Of a stretch of 9,477 nucleotides of DNA, positions 1 through 5,223 are shown piece after piece. The position numbers and the translations under genes were made by a program. The first letter of the stretch is position 1. The number at the start of each line of letters is the position of its first letter. The DNA comes from G963665215 sp963665215. GTDB lineage: Bacteria > Chloroflexota > Dehalococcoidia > Lucifugimonadales > CAUZJF01. Location of the stretch: NCBI GenBank assembly GCA_963665215.2, contig CAXXWW010000016.1:1-9477 (forward strand), read 5' to 3'. The notes beneath the pieces were generated by a model that saw only the letters and a program-made list of their open reading frames with translations, had not been told where the DNA came from and made no database searches.

Positions 1-137
1 TGGAAGCTGGTGACCAGCGCTCCCCTGCTCCCATAGGTGTTGAGTACCCACTCGACAGTCTGTTCCGCTGTCCTGGCCTCGTACTCGTTCGCCAGTTCCT
101 CGATCTGAGTCTTGGACAGTCTCTGTGCTACTACCAT
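1..137 (-). CDS. cysH: Probable phosphoadenylyl-/adenylyl-sulfate reductase, N-terminal fragment
   Basis: Only the first 45 complete codons lie in the window; the gene continues past the left edge. It starts with ATG at 137-135, preceded by a GAGGAG ribosome binding site five bases upstream. The visible protein has a charged helical start (residues about 7-27), then EWVLNTYG and GALVTSF followed by a partial codon for Gln or His. This matches the N-terminus of CysH enzymes, where a helix ending in a W-[AV]-L-x-x-[FY]-G type motif leads into the first beta strand and the S-S-F-Q/G nucleotide-binding loop. The family reduces PAPS or APS to sulfite with thioredoxin in assimilatory sulfate reduction, in the cytoplasm. 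The catalytic Cys and any iron-sulfur cysteines lie outside the window, so PAPS and APS specificity cannot be separated. The call is supported by the upstream leader, which carries a Cys-codon reading frame and a terminator, as expected for a cysteine biosynthesis gene. The fragment is short, so the family call is moderate. Confidence 0.7.
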   Translation of the reverse strand, partial: MVVAQRLSKTQIEELANEYEARTAEQTVEWVLNTYGSRGALVTSF

Positions 138-182
138 TGCTCCTCTAGTCTCACGTCATCCGGGTCTGTGTTTGCGGGCAAT

Positions 183-221
183 AAAAAAGGCCCCTCGGCC
201 TGGTTGGTTTCCGAGGGGCCT
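183..221 (-). terminator. Intrinsic terminator in the cysH leader (attenuator)
   Basis: On the minus strand an 11-bp perfect stem (5' arm 221-211, 3' arm 198-188) encloses a 12-nt loop and runs directly into six T residues (188-183) followed by A and TT. This is a strong Rho-independent terminator for minus-strand transcripts; there is no T tract on the plus side. It lies 46 nt upstream of the cysH ATG and downstream of the cysH promoter, so it would end transcription before the gene unless prevented. That position marks it as an attenuator rather than the end of another gene. Confidence 0.85.
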
Positions 222-248
222 CTGCTCTTGCGTGTGACGTGACTGGGC

Positions 249-344
249 TTACGCACTCCCGCGAGCAGGGGGCACAGTAATCGTGCCGGCCCCCCCGGTA
301 CAGGTGCAGCGACAGACGCAAGCCTTCACGCGATCGAATCTCAT
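249..344 (-). CDS. Cysteine-rich leader peptide (31 aa) upstream of cysH
   Basis: ATG at 344-342 opens a 31-codon frame ending in TAA at 251-249. Codons 9-15 read Cys-Val-Cys-Arg-Cys-Thr-Cys (TGC, TGT, TGC, TGT), four Cys in seven codons. The predicted transcription start (about 348-349) lies only 4-5 nt before the ATG, so the message would be nearly leaderless; the AGGA just before the ATG is too close to act as a normal ribosome binding site. A GTG at 329-327 in the same frame is a shorter alternative start. The stop lies 27 nt before the terminator stem, so a ribosome resting there would not cover it. Cys-codon upstream frames controlling sulfur genes are known in mycobacteria and other actinobacteria. 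This one is not recognised as a homologue; it is called from codon content, position and the downstream RNA fold. The peptide itself probably has no function after translation. Confidence 0.65.
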   Translation of the reverse strand: MRFDRVKACVCRCTCTGGAGTITVPPARGSA

Positions 345-354
345 ATCCTGCGAA

Positions 355-383
355 ATGGTACCGCCTGCGGGCGCCAACGTCAA
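355..383 (-). promoter_or_regulatory. Sigma70-type promoter for the cysH leader
   Basis: On the minus strand TTGACG (383-378) is followed after exactly 17 bases by TACCAT (360-355). This predicts transcription from about 348-349, just before the Cys-rich leader frame. The -35 matches consensus at five of six bases and the -10 at four of six. It is back-to-back with the plus-strand promoter of the transporter operon; the two -35 boxes are four bases apart. Confidence 0.55.
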
Positions 384-387
384 GATG

Positions 388-416
388 TTGACAGGGACCA
401 CCTGTTGTCATATCTT
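388..416 (+). promoter_or_regulatory. Sigma70-type promoter for the transporter operon
   Basis: A perfect TTGACA (388-393) is followed by a 17-base spacer and TATCTT (411-416), giving a predicted start near 423 and an 80-base leader before the solute-binding protein gene. The spacer holds an inverted repeat, ACAGG (391-395) and CCTGT (401-405) with a 5-base centre, and TGACA/TGTCA flank it (389-393 and 406-410). This is a possible repressor site overlapping the promoter; no specific regulator can be named. Confidence 0.6.
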
Positions 417-502
417 GGCGCGGTGGGTGGATGAGCCGCCCTTTGTAACGGATAGAAGGCATGATTGGGAGAGATGCGAGCCATTTAGGAGGCGTGCGTG
501 CG

Positions 503-2230
503 ATGAGAGCAATGAACAGGCTATGGCTACTACTGTTGGTAATTCCCCTGACCCTTGCGCTGGCGGCCTGCGGGGGCGACGAGGAAGAGGAAGCCGCAAC
601 CCCCGAGGCCACACGGGTTGCCGTACAAGCACCGGTTATAGGGGGCGCCCCAGAGGCGCCTGCCCAAGTACCTGCAACGCCCGTTCCGGCCAAGGAAGAG
701 GTGAAGGTATCTGAGGAAGATGAGAAGTACGGCGGCAGCCTCAAGTTTATCCCGAACGGAGGGATTTCTGGACCAGACCCCATCCGTGGCGGGGACCTCA
801 GCTTCCTGGCGGCCCTCAATATTCACGACCCGCTGATTGCCTGGGACAATGACGGGAATCTCCAGCCTCAAATGCTGGACCAGTGGAAGATTGAGAACGA
901 CGGCAAGCTCATCACGTTGACTCTCAGGGACGGGCTACTGTTTCACAACCTTGAGCCGGTCGTGCCGGCGGACATCATCCAGTCGATTCACCGCTGGCGA
1001 AGCAAGGCCGTCTTCGGCACTTTCTTCAACGAGAACTTGGTGAGTATGACATCTCCGAACGACAACACCATTGTTGCCGAGTTTACGGAGCCGTCGGGAG
1101 TCTTCATTCAGGGCCTGGGCGATCCTTCTTCGCCCTCGCCGGTCATGGTTCCCGAATACCTTGCCAAGACCCCGAAGGAAGATCTTATGCCGGAGGTTAT
1201 CGGCGCGGGGATATACAAGATGGTCAGCATAGATGACGGTGTCAAAACGGTCTGGGAGCGCTTCGAGGATTACAACCCCCGCTCCGACCCGGCCAGCTTC
1301 CGCGCTGGCGGGAAGCATGCTTACTTCGACACGATTGAGGGACTCGAGGTCCCCGAGGCGCAGACCCGTGTCTCTGCCCTGGTGACTGGTCAGGTCGATT
1401 TCCTGGATATCATTCCCCCTGACTTTGTCGGAGAAGTCGAGCGCAACCCAGAACTTACGGCGTTGATCAGCCAACCCGGCGCCCAATACTTCATCTCGTT
1501 CAACTTGTGGGACGGTTCCCCGTTCGACATGACGGAAAAGGGTCTGCTGATGCGTAAGGCCGTCCAGGCTCTTACCGACAACGACGAGATCATGGCGTCG
1601 TTCGGGCCCGAGGATATGTGGATGACATGCGCGTCTATGTGGGCCTGCGGGACCAGGTACGGGAATGAAAATGTCAACCCGGAGCTTTACAACCAGAAAA
1701 ACATCGACCAGGCCAAGAAGTACCTGGAGGAGGCGGGTTACGCAGGGGAGCCCATCATCCTGACACATGCCACGGGCGGCGGCGAGGCCTGGACCGCCTT
1801 CGCCACCGTCGTGAATGAACAGATGAAGCGTGCGGGGTTCAACATTGATTTCAAGGTGCTGGACCGTGCCGCCATGGCGGCATATCGGGATGCCACAGGA
1901 GATGAGGGGTGGCACGTCTCTCCCACCTATATGACGAGCTGGTCTTGGAGGCCTATCGCGAGCCGATACAGTACATATGACCTTCATGGCTACGACAGTC
2001 CGCGGATGACAGCGGCTAGGCTGGCGCTTACAAAGGAACCCGACAATGTGAAGATGAAGGCGCTGGCGGATGAGATGCAAAGCGTCTTCTTTGAGGAAGT
2101 CCCGTACGTGCTGGCGGGTCACGCCTTCTTCCTGCGCGCCATGAACTCCGATCTGGAAGGGTACATAGACATGCCCATAGATGGAGTGTACTTTGCCGAG
2201 CTCCGCTGGAAGTCTGGCAAACAACAATAA
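503..2230 (+). CDS. ABC transporter solute-binding lipoprotein, family 5 (Dpp/Opp type)
   Basis: This 575-residue lipoprotein captures a peptide or other organic solute outside the membrane and hands it to the two permeases encoded next. The start at 503 is preferred over an in-frame ATG at 461 because AGGAGG (487-492) lies ten bases before it and because it puts a signal peptide at the N-terminus. That signal has a short basic start, a hydrophobic stretch and the lipobox L-A-A-C, with Cys23 as the lipidated residue. An acidic and then Ala/Pro-rich linker follows (about 24-75), then the binding domain from Y-G-G-S-L-K-F (about 76) to the end, about 500 residues, the normal size for SBP family 5. 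Two Cys (376 and 382) could form a small disulfide loop. The ligand cannot be read from the sequence. Dipeptides, oligopeptides, nickel, opines or sugars are all known for this family. Confidence 0.93.
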   Translation: MRAMNRLWLLLLVIPLTLALAACGGDEEEEAATPEATRVAVQAPVIGGAPEAPAQVPATPVPAKEEVKVSEEDEKYGGSLKFIPNGGISGPDPIRGGDLSFLAALNIHDPLIAWDNDGNLQPQMLDQWKIENDGKLITLTLRDGLLFHNLEPVVPADIIQSIHRWRSKAVFGTFFNENLVSMTSPNDNTIVAEFTEPSGVFIQGLGDPSSPSPVMVPEYLAKTPKEDLMPEVIGAGIYKMVSIDDGVKTVWERFEDYNPRSDPASFRAGGKHAYFDTIEGLEVPEAQTRVSALVTGQVDFLDIIPPDFVGEVERNPELTALISQPGAQYFISFNLWDGSPFDMTEKGLLMRKAVQALTDNDEIMASFGPEDMWMTCASMWACGTRYGNENVNPELYNQKNIDQAKKYLEEAGYAGEPIILTHATGGGEAWTAFATVVNEQMKRAGFNIDFKVLDRAAMAAYRDATGDEGWHVSPTYMTSWSWRPIASRYSTYDLHGYDSPRMTAARLALTKEPDNVKMKALADEMQSVFFEEVPYVLAGHAFFLRAMNSDLEGYIDMPIDGVYFAELRWKSGKQQ

Positions 2231-2236
2231 TCCGCG

Positions 2237-3193
2237 GTGAAGGCCTACATCGCGCGACGGATCTTGGCCGTCATCCCCGTAATGATGACGGTCGGGGTCC
2301 TCGTCTTCGTTCTTCTGAGGGTCGTTCCAGGGGACGTGGCCAGGTCCATCGTTGGAGTGGAAGCCAGCCGGGCTGAAGTGGAGGCGGTAAGAGAGTCCCT
2401 TGGGCTGAACGACCCCGTCCATGTCCAGTTCAGTTTGTGGGTGGGGCGGCTCGTGAGGGGAGACCTGGGAAGATCCTACATCTCCAACGAACGGGTCATA
2501 TCTCAGATTGGGAAAAGGGCGGGGCCGACTCTCTCCATCACCTTCTTCACCGAGCTGGTGGTAGTCATCGTCGCGGTGCCCGTCGGCGTGTTGGCAGCGT
2601 GGAGAGTTGGTAGCATCGTCGATCGAGGGGTCATGGTCTTTGCCGCCCTGGGGTTTTCCGTGCCCGTCTTCTGGGTGGGATTCATCCTCATCTTTCTCTT
2701 CGGCACGTGGGCCTTTGGGCGGAGCGAACCCCTGCTCCCGGTATTCGGATATGAGCCTCTTTCCTCAGGGCTCGTCCCTTATCTAAGACACCTCGCCCTT
2801 CCAGTTGCCGCACTGTGTTTAGGGGCGATGGCGTTCCTCGTCCGTATAACCCGTGCAAGCACCCTGGAGGTCCTGAACGAGGACTACGTCCGAACGGCCA
2901 GGGCCAAGGGACTGGCCGAGGATAGGGTGCTTCTCATCCACGTCTTCAGGAACGCCGCGCTGCCTATCGCCACTATCATTGGGCTGCAATTTGCGGGCCT
3001 GCTAACGGGTGTGGTGATTACCGAGAGCGTTTTTGCCATTCCCGGTATGGGGAGGTACGTGGTTGCCGCCATGGCGTCCCGGGACTACCCCATTATAGAA
3101 GGGACGGTCCTGATTGTGGCTACCGGCTACGTGTTGATCAACTTGGGAGTGGACATCTTCTACGCCTATCTGGACCCTAGAATCAGATACTGA
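2237..3193 (+). CDS. ABC transporter permease, DppB/OppB type
   Basis: This 318-residue inner-membrane permease is one half of the translocation channel of the importer. The N-terminus has the DppB-family pattern: a first helix (about 9-29) ending L-R-V-V-P-G-D, then a large outer loop with the E-S-L-G-L-N-D-P and G-D-L-G-R-S motifs. Further helices lie at about 101-121, 132-158, 185-203, 243-263 and 288-312. The cytoplasmic coupling loop that contacts the ATPase is clear at about 215-240 (E-D-Y-V-R-T-A-R-A-K-G-L), and the protein ends in the typical Y-L-D-P-R-I-R-Y. The start is GTG, six bases after the solute-binding gene stop, with no good Shine-Dalgarno sequence, so it is probably translationally coupled. 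The A of its TGA stop is the first base of the next gene's ATG. Confidence 0.93.
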   Translation: MKAYIARRILAVIPVMMTVGVLVFVLLRVVPGDVARSIVGVEASRAEVEAVRESLGLNDPVHVQFSLWVGRLVRGDLGRSYISNERVISQIGKRAGPTLSITFFTELVVVIVAVPVGVLAAWRVGSIVDRGVMVFAALGFSVPVFWVGFILIFLFGTWAFGRSEPLLPVFGYEPLSSGLVPYLRHLALPVAALCLGAMAFLVRITRASTLEVLNEDYVRTARAKGLAEDRVLLIHVFRNAALPIATIIGLQFAGLLTGVVITESVFAIPGMGRYVVAAMASRDYPIIEGTVLIVATGYVLINLGVDIFYAYLDPRIRY

Positions 3194-4092
3194 TGCTAGG
3201 AAAGCGTACGGCAGCCGACCACGCCGCGCCTGTGGTGCGGGCCAGGGACAAGACCCGGTGGCAACGGCTGTATCTGCTTGCCCGTCGGCACCCAACCGGC
3301 TCGGTGGCCGTGGCTGTCATCCTCCTCATCGCGGTGGTAAGCGCGTTCGCTCCGATGATAGCCACTGATAACCCCTACGCGATCGATACCCCCAATCGGC
3401 TTAGCGCGCCCTCCAGGGAGGCCTATTTCGGGACCGATCATGTAGGCCGCGACGTATTCAGTCGGACCGTATACGGGGGTCGCATATCTCTGTTGATAGG
3501 CTCTGCGGTAGCCCTGTCGGGCGTGATCGGCGGCGCGGTTCTCGGCTTGATCGCCGGATACAATCGGCGCGTGGACGTGGTGCTGATGCGTATCATGGAC
3601 GGTCTCATGGCTTTCCCGGGAATACTCTTGGCCATCTCCCTGATTGCCGTACTGGGGGCCAGCGTGCAGAACGTGATCATCGCATTGAGTATCTTTGAGC
3701 TCCCCTCGGTTTCTCGTGTCTCCAGGTCCACGGTACTGAGCCTGCGGGAGCAGCCCTTCGTGGAGGCGGCCCGCGCCATTGGAGCGAGGCCGCACCGCAT
3801 CTTGTTCGTTCACATCTTTCCGAACATAGTCGCGACCCTGATTGTGATGGCCACCTTCGCATGTGCCGCAGCCATGCTGAGCGAGGCAGGCTTGAGCTTC
3901 ATTGGGGCAGGCGTGCCCCCGGATACCCCTAGCTGGGGCAACGTGATGGCTGAGTCGCGGGGCTTCCTTCACAAGGCGATGTGGACGATCTTCTACCCTG
4001 GTCTGGTCCTGGCGATATTTGTCACGGCTCTTAACGTGGCAGGAGACACCCTCCGCGACATCCTGGACCCAAGGCTGCGGCGCCAGGCATAG
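3193..4092 (+). CDS. ABC transporter permease, DppC/OppC type
   Basis: This 299-residue permease is the partner of the preceding one. A hydrophilic N-terminus leads into the first helix (about 35-55), then the family signature Y-F-G-T-D-H-V-G-R-D-V-F-S-R (79-92). Later helices are at about 98-121, 143-170, 208-228 and 268-285. The ATPase-coupling loop is F-V-E-A-A-R-A-I-G-A (189-198). The conserved E-A-G-L-S-F-I-G-A-G and P-S-W-G-N motifs fall at 231-250, and the C-terminus is D-P-R-L-R. Its start shares one base with the preceding stop, the tight coupling expected for a heterodimeric channel. The two ATPase genes (DppD/DppF type) that usually follow are absent; a gene-free region with repeats comes next. 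The transporter must therefore use ATPases encoded elsewhere, or the operon has lost them. Confidence 0.93.
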   Translation: MLGKRTAADHAAPVVRARDKTRWQRLYLLARRHPTGSVAVAVILLIAVVSAFAPMIATDNPYAIDTPNRLSAPSREAYFGTDHVGRDVFSRTVYGGRISLLIGSAVALSGVIGGAVLGLIAGYNRRVDVVLMRIMDGLMAFPGILLAISLIAVLGASVQNVIIALSIFELPSVSRVSRSTVLSLREQPFVEAARAIGARPHRILFVHIFPNIVATLIVMATFACAAAMLSEAGLSFIGAGVPPDTPSWGNVMAESRGFLHKAMWTIFYPGLVLAIFVTALNVAGDTLRDILDPRLRRQA

Positions 4093-4253
4093 TCCCCCTC
4101 TGCCCACAGCGCCGACGGCTTGTCTCGCCCTGCTCCGCCTCTGAATGTAAGACTCTCCAATGGCTGGGCTGGCAACAGTTCAGTGTTCGTGAGAAATGCA
4201 GGAATCGTCCTGTTGTCATTGCTATGAAAAAAGATAGCGACGTCCCTCATGCT

Positions 4254-4281
4254 GATGGGCGGGTTTCAAACCCCGCCCATC
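4254..4281. repeat. Near-perfect 28-bp palindrome (possible bidirectional terminator-like hairpin)
   Basis: GATGGGCGGGTTT (4254-4266) and its complement (4268-4281) form a stem of about 13 bp around a single C, with one extra C in the right arm. Neither side carries a T run, so it is not a standard intrinsic terminator. It may still end or stabilise transcripts of the permease operon about 160 bases upstream, or be a REP-like dispersed repeat. Confidence 0.6.
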
Positions 4282-4313
4282 CCTTGAACAGGATGCCGTC
4301 GCCATTTTCATTC

Positions 4314-4336
4314 CCTTGTGCGGCCTTCACAAGGCC
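4314..4336. repeat. Two alternative overlapping hairpins
   Basis: CCTTGTG (4314-4320) can pair with CACAAGG (4328-4334) around a 7-base loop, while GGCCTT (4322-4327) can pair with AAGGCC (4331-4336) around CAC. The two folds exclude each other. They sit directly before the MITE-like repeat and may belong to the same element. No function can be assigned. Confidence 0.35.
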
Positions 4337-4340
4337 ATAG

Positions 4341-4466
4341 TGATTCCGAGGAGCGCAGCGACGAAGAATCCAAGACCTCTGCGCACACGCCGGGCGTCGA
4401 GGAAAGGACCGCCCCCGATTGCAGGCCTTAGATTCCTCACTTCGCTGGCGCTACGTTCGGAATGAC
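4341..4466. mobile_element. MITE-like / dispersed inverted-repeat element (about 126 bp)
   Basis: The left end (4341-4374) and right end (4428-4466) are imperfect inverted repeats. Both carry ATTCCGA, an AGCG-rich centre, and GAATC-[CT]-AAG. They enclose about 53 bp of unrelated sequence with no open frame. Each end is itself a weak hairpin (GATTC/GAATC on the left, ATTCC/GGAAT on the right). Sequences of the form GATTCCTC...CGGAATGACA recur as intergenic repeats in many bacterial genomes, and I recognise the style, but copy number cannot be tested from one window. A non-autonomous element moved by a transposase encoded elsewhere is the likeliest reading; a REP/BIME-like repeat is the alternative. 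Confidence 0.6.
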
Positions 4467-4512
4467 AATTCGGAGATCCTTAAGATTCGACGTGAAGACT
4501 GAACAGTTACCT

Positions 4513-4543
4513 GGGCTGGCGCGGTCTTGCCCTCGGCCAGCCC
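4513..4543 (-). terminator. Hairpin after the small lipoprotein gene (weak terminator candidate)
   Basis: GGGCTGGC (4513-4520) and GCCAGCCC (4536-4543) form an 8-bp GC-rich stem with a 15-base loop, about 22 bases beyond the stop of the minus-strand lipoprotein gene. There is no T tract on that strand, so a terminator role is only suggested by position. Confidence 0.3.
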
Positions 4544-4564
4544 GGTTGCGTGTGTCCAGGCTCG

Positions 4565-4981
4565 CTACTGACAGGGAGCTACGTTACCTGTCCACTCTGC
4601 TCTGAAGGGCTCTTCGACCGTGATGGTCAATGTTGTCAGGAGAGAAAAGCTCGTCAGCGGCTGGCGGCCAGTCTTGAAGTCCCGGGGCGTAGTCAGTGGC
4701 TCGGCCGCCTGGGTACTCTCTGGGGGCCAGATGTCGACATATTGCCTATATGGCTGGTTGCTGAAGTCCTTCCCGACGAAGGTGGCGTCCTTCCATTCGA
4801 AGTCGTTCAGGTTTCTAACAAAGAGCTGAATATCATACCCGGGGAGGCCCTCCACTCTATTCTTGCACACCTCAGCCTTGAGAGTCGGCGCGGGCGTTGC
4901 CGTCGGCGCAGCGACCCCCCCTCCGCAACCGCTTAGAAGGACCACTATCAGTCCTGCGCATGCTATTGTTCGCAGGGCCAT
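4565..4981 (-). CDS. Small lipoprotein of unknown function
   Basis: This 138-residue protein starts with ATG at 4981, with GGAGG six to seven bases before it on the minus strand. Residues 1-18 form a signal peptide ending in the lipobox L-L-S-G-C; Cys19 would be lipidated and anchored outside the cytoplasmic membrane. A Gly then Ala/Thr/Pro linker follows (20-34), then a globular part of about 100 residues. Its alternating hydrophobic pattern and few helix formers suggest a small beta-sandwich (for example Y-D-I-Q-L-F-V-R-N-L-N around 49-59). Two Cys in the mature part, one near the start and one next to last, could form a disulfide. I do not recognise a family. It is transcribed divergently from the propeller gene, with a 242-bp shared upstream region, and is followed by a hairpin. 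The clean signal, linker and ribosome binding site make it a real gene. Confidence 0.8.
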   Translation of the reverse strand: MALRTIACAGLIVVLLSGCGGGVAAPTATPAPTLKAEVCKNRVEGLPGYDIQLFVRNLNDFEWKDATFVGKDFSNQPYRQYVDIWPPESTQAAEPLTTPRDFKTGRQPLTSFSLLTTLTITVEEPFRAEWTGNVAPCQ

Positions 4982-5043
4982 GCCTAACCTCCAGGGACGA
5001 ACTGCCGGAACGGCGCGCAGCGGTGGCTGCGTAAATCGTTCAC

Positions 5044-5049
5044 ATCATA
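5044..5049 (-). promoter_or_regulatory. Candidate -10 box for the small lipoprotein gene
   Basis: On the minus strand TATGAT (5049-5044) matches the -10 consensus at five of six bases and would start transcription near 5037, about 56 bases before the lipoprotein ATG. No recognisable -35 box lies 17 bases upstream, so this is a weak call. Confidence 0.25.
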
Positions 5050-5102
5050 CAGGTTCCCCGAATCCACTGCCCGATCCGGGCGAGCGGCACAACGGACGGT
5101 GT

Positions 5103-5115
5103 CCTGAAGTTCAGG
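5103..5115. promoter_or_regulatory. Perfect 13-bp palindrome, possible operator
   Basis: CCTGAA-G-TTCAGG is a perfect inverted repeat with a one-base centre. It ends 23 bases before the -35 box of the propeller-gene promoter, within the divergent upstream region shared with the lipoprotein gene. The place and symmetry suit a dimeric regulator; no regulator gene is nearby. Confidence 0.3.
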
Positions 5116-5138
5116 AAATGGATTTGAGTGGATTCGCC

Positions 5139-5167
5139 TTGACCCACTTCCGTCGAGTCCGTATATT
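5139..5167 (+). promoter_or_regulatory. Sigma70-type promoter for the propeller / ThDP enzyme genes
   Basis: TTGACC (5139-5144), a 17-base spacer and TATATT (5162-5167) form a near-consensus promoter with a predicted start near 5174. That leaves a 50-base leader to the ATG at 5224. Both boxes match consensus at five of six positions. Confidence 0.6.
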
Positions 5168-5223
5168 ACCATCGGCTAGGCGGTCAATATGCCGAGCCAA
5201 AGTCTAGACGAGGGTAGCTAGTT

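Larger units (their letters stand above)
183..348 (-). promoter_or_regulatory. Putative cysteine-responsive transcription attenuator of cysH
   Basis: The leader holds the four parts of a ribosome-mediated attenuator in order. Region 1 is the Cys-codon cluster (320-300) of a small reading frame. Region 2 is CCGGGGGGGCC (298-288). Region 3 is the terminator 5' arm GGCCCCTCGG (220-211). Region 4 is the terminator 3' arm (198-189). Region 2 can pair with region 3 over ten positions with one G-U and one bulged G, which would block the terminator. Region 2 can instead fold locally, with GGCAC (287-283) pairing GTGCC (275-271) and GGG (292-290) pairing CCC (270-268). The expected logic is that scarce Cys-tRNA stalls a ribosome on the early Cys codons, leaving region 2 free to pair with region 3 and letting cysH be transcribed. 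With ample cysteine the ribosome reaches the stop at 251-249 and the terminator forms. The pairing is visible in the sequence; the regulation is inferred. Confidence 0.65.
4093..4564. other. Gene-free region between the transporter operon and a lipoprotein gene
   Basis: I see no convincing coding region in these 472 bases. They contain a palindrome at 4254-4281, small nested hairpins at 4314-4336, a MITE-like inverted-repeat element at 4341-4466, and a GGGCTGGC/GCCAGCCC hairpin at 4513-4543. GCTAT/ATAGC arms around a poly-A centre lie at 4221-4238. The text CTGGGCTGGC occurs twice on the plus strand (about 4163 and 4511). None of the hairpins has a T tract, so no classical intrinsic terminator is visible for the transporter operon. 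Confidence 0.6.

Noticed and set aside
183..348. Metabolite riboswitch (SAM, cobalamin) or T-box upstream of cysH
   Set aside because: I could not find the SAM-I core, the cobalamin boxes or the T-box sequence. Only a loose T-A-C-T-G-T similarity to cobalamin leaders is present, which is not enough.
461..502. Upstream ATG of the solute-binding protein frame at 461
   Set aside because: It lacks a ribosome binding site and would put 14 polar residues before the signal peptide. The ATG at 503 has AGGAGG and gives a normal lipoprotein signal.
151..819. Long minus-strand open frame with a second Cys cluster (D-Y-C-A-P-C-S-R-E-C, about 285-250)
   Set aside because: It has no good start near the Cys codons, runs through the terminator hairpin and overlaps the solute-binding gene antisense. 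The alternating Cys frame in the other phase has a start, a suitable stop and fitting RNA structure.
935..2422. 495-codon minus-strand open frame antisense to the solute-binding gene
   Set aside because: The translation is low-order, rich in His and Arg, without a family pattern. It is a shadow of GC-rich coding on the other strand.
3196..4107. 303-codon minus-strand open frame antisense to the second permease
   Set aside because: It mirrors the permease gene, has unnatural composition and shows no motifs.
4863..5207. 114-codon plus-strand open frame across the lipoprotein start and upstream region
   Set aside because: It overlaps the well-supported lipoprotein gene, has no ribosome binding site and has basic low-order composition; it also spans the promoter at 5139-5167.
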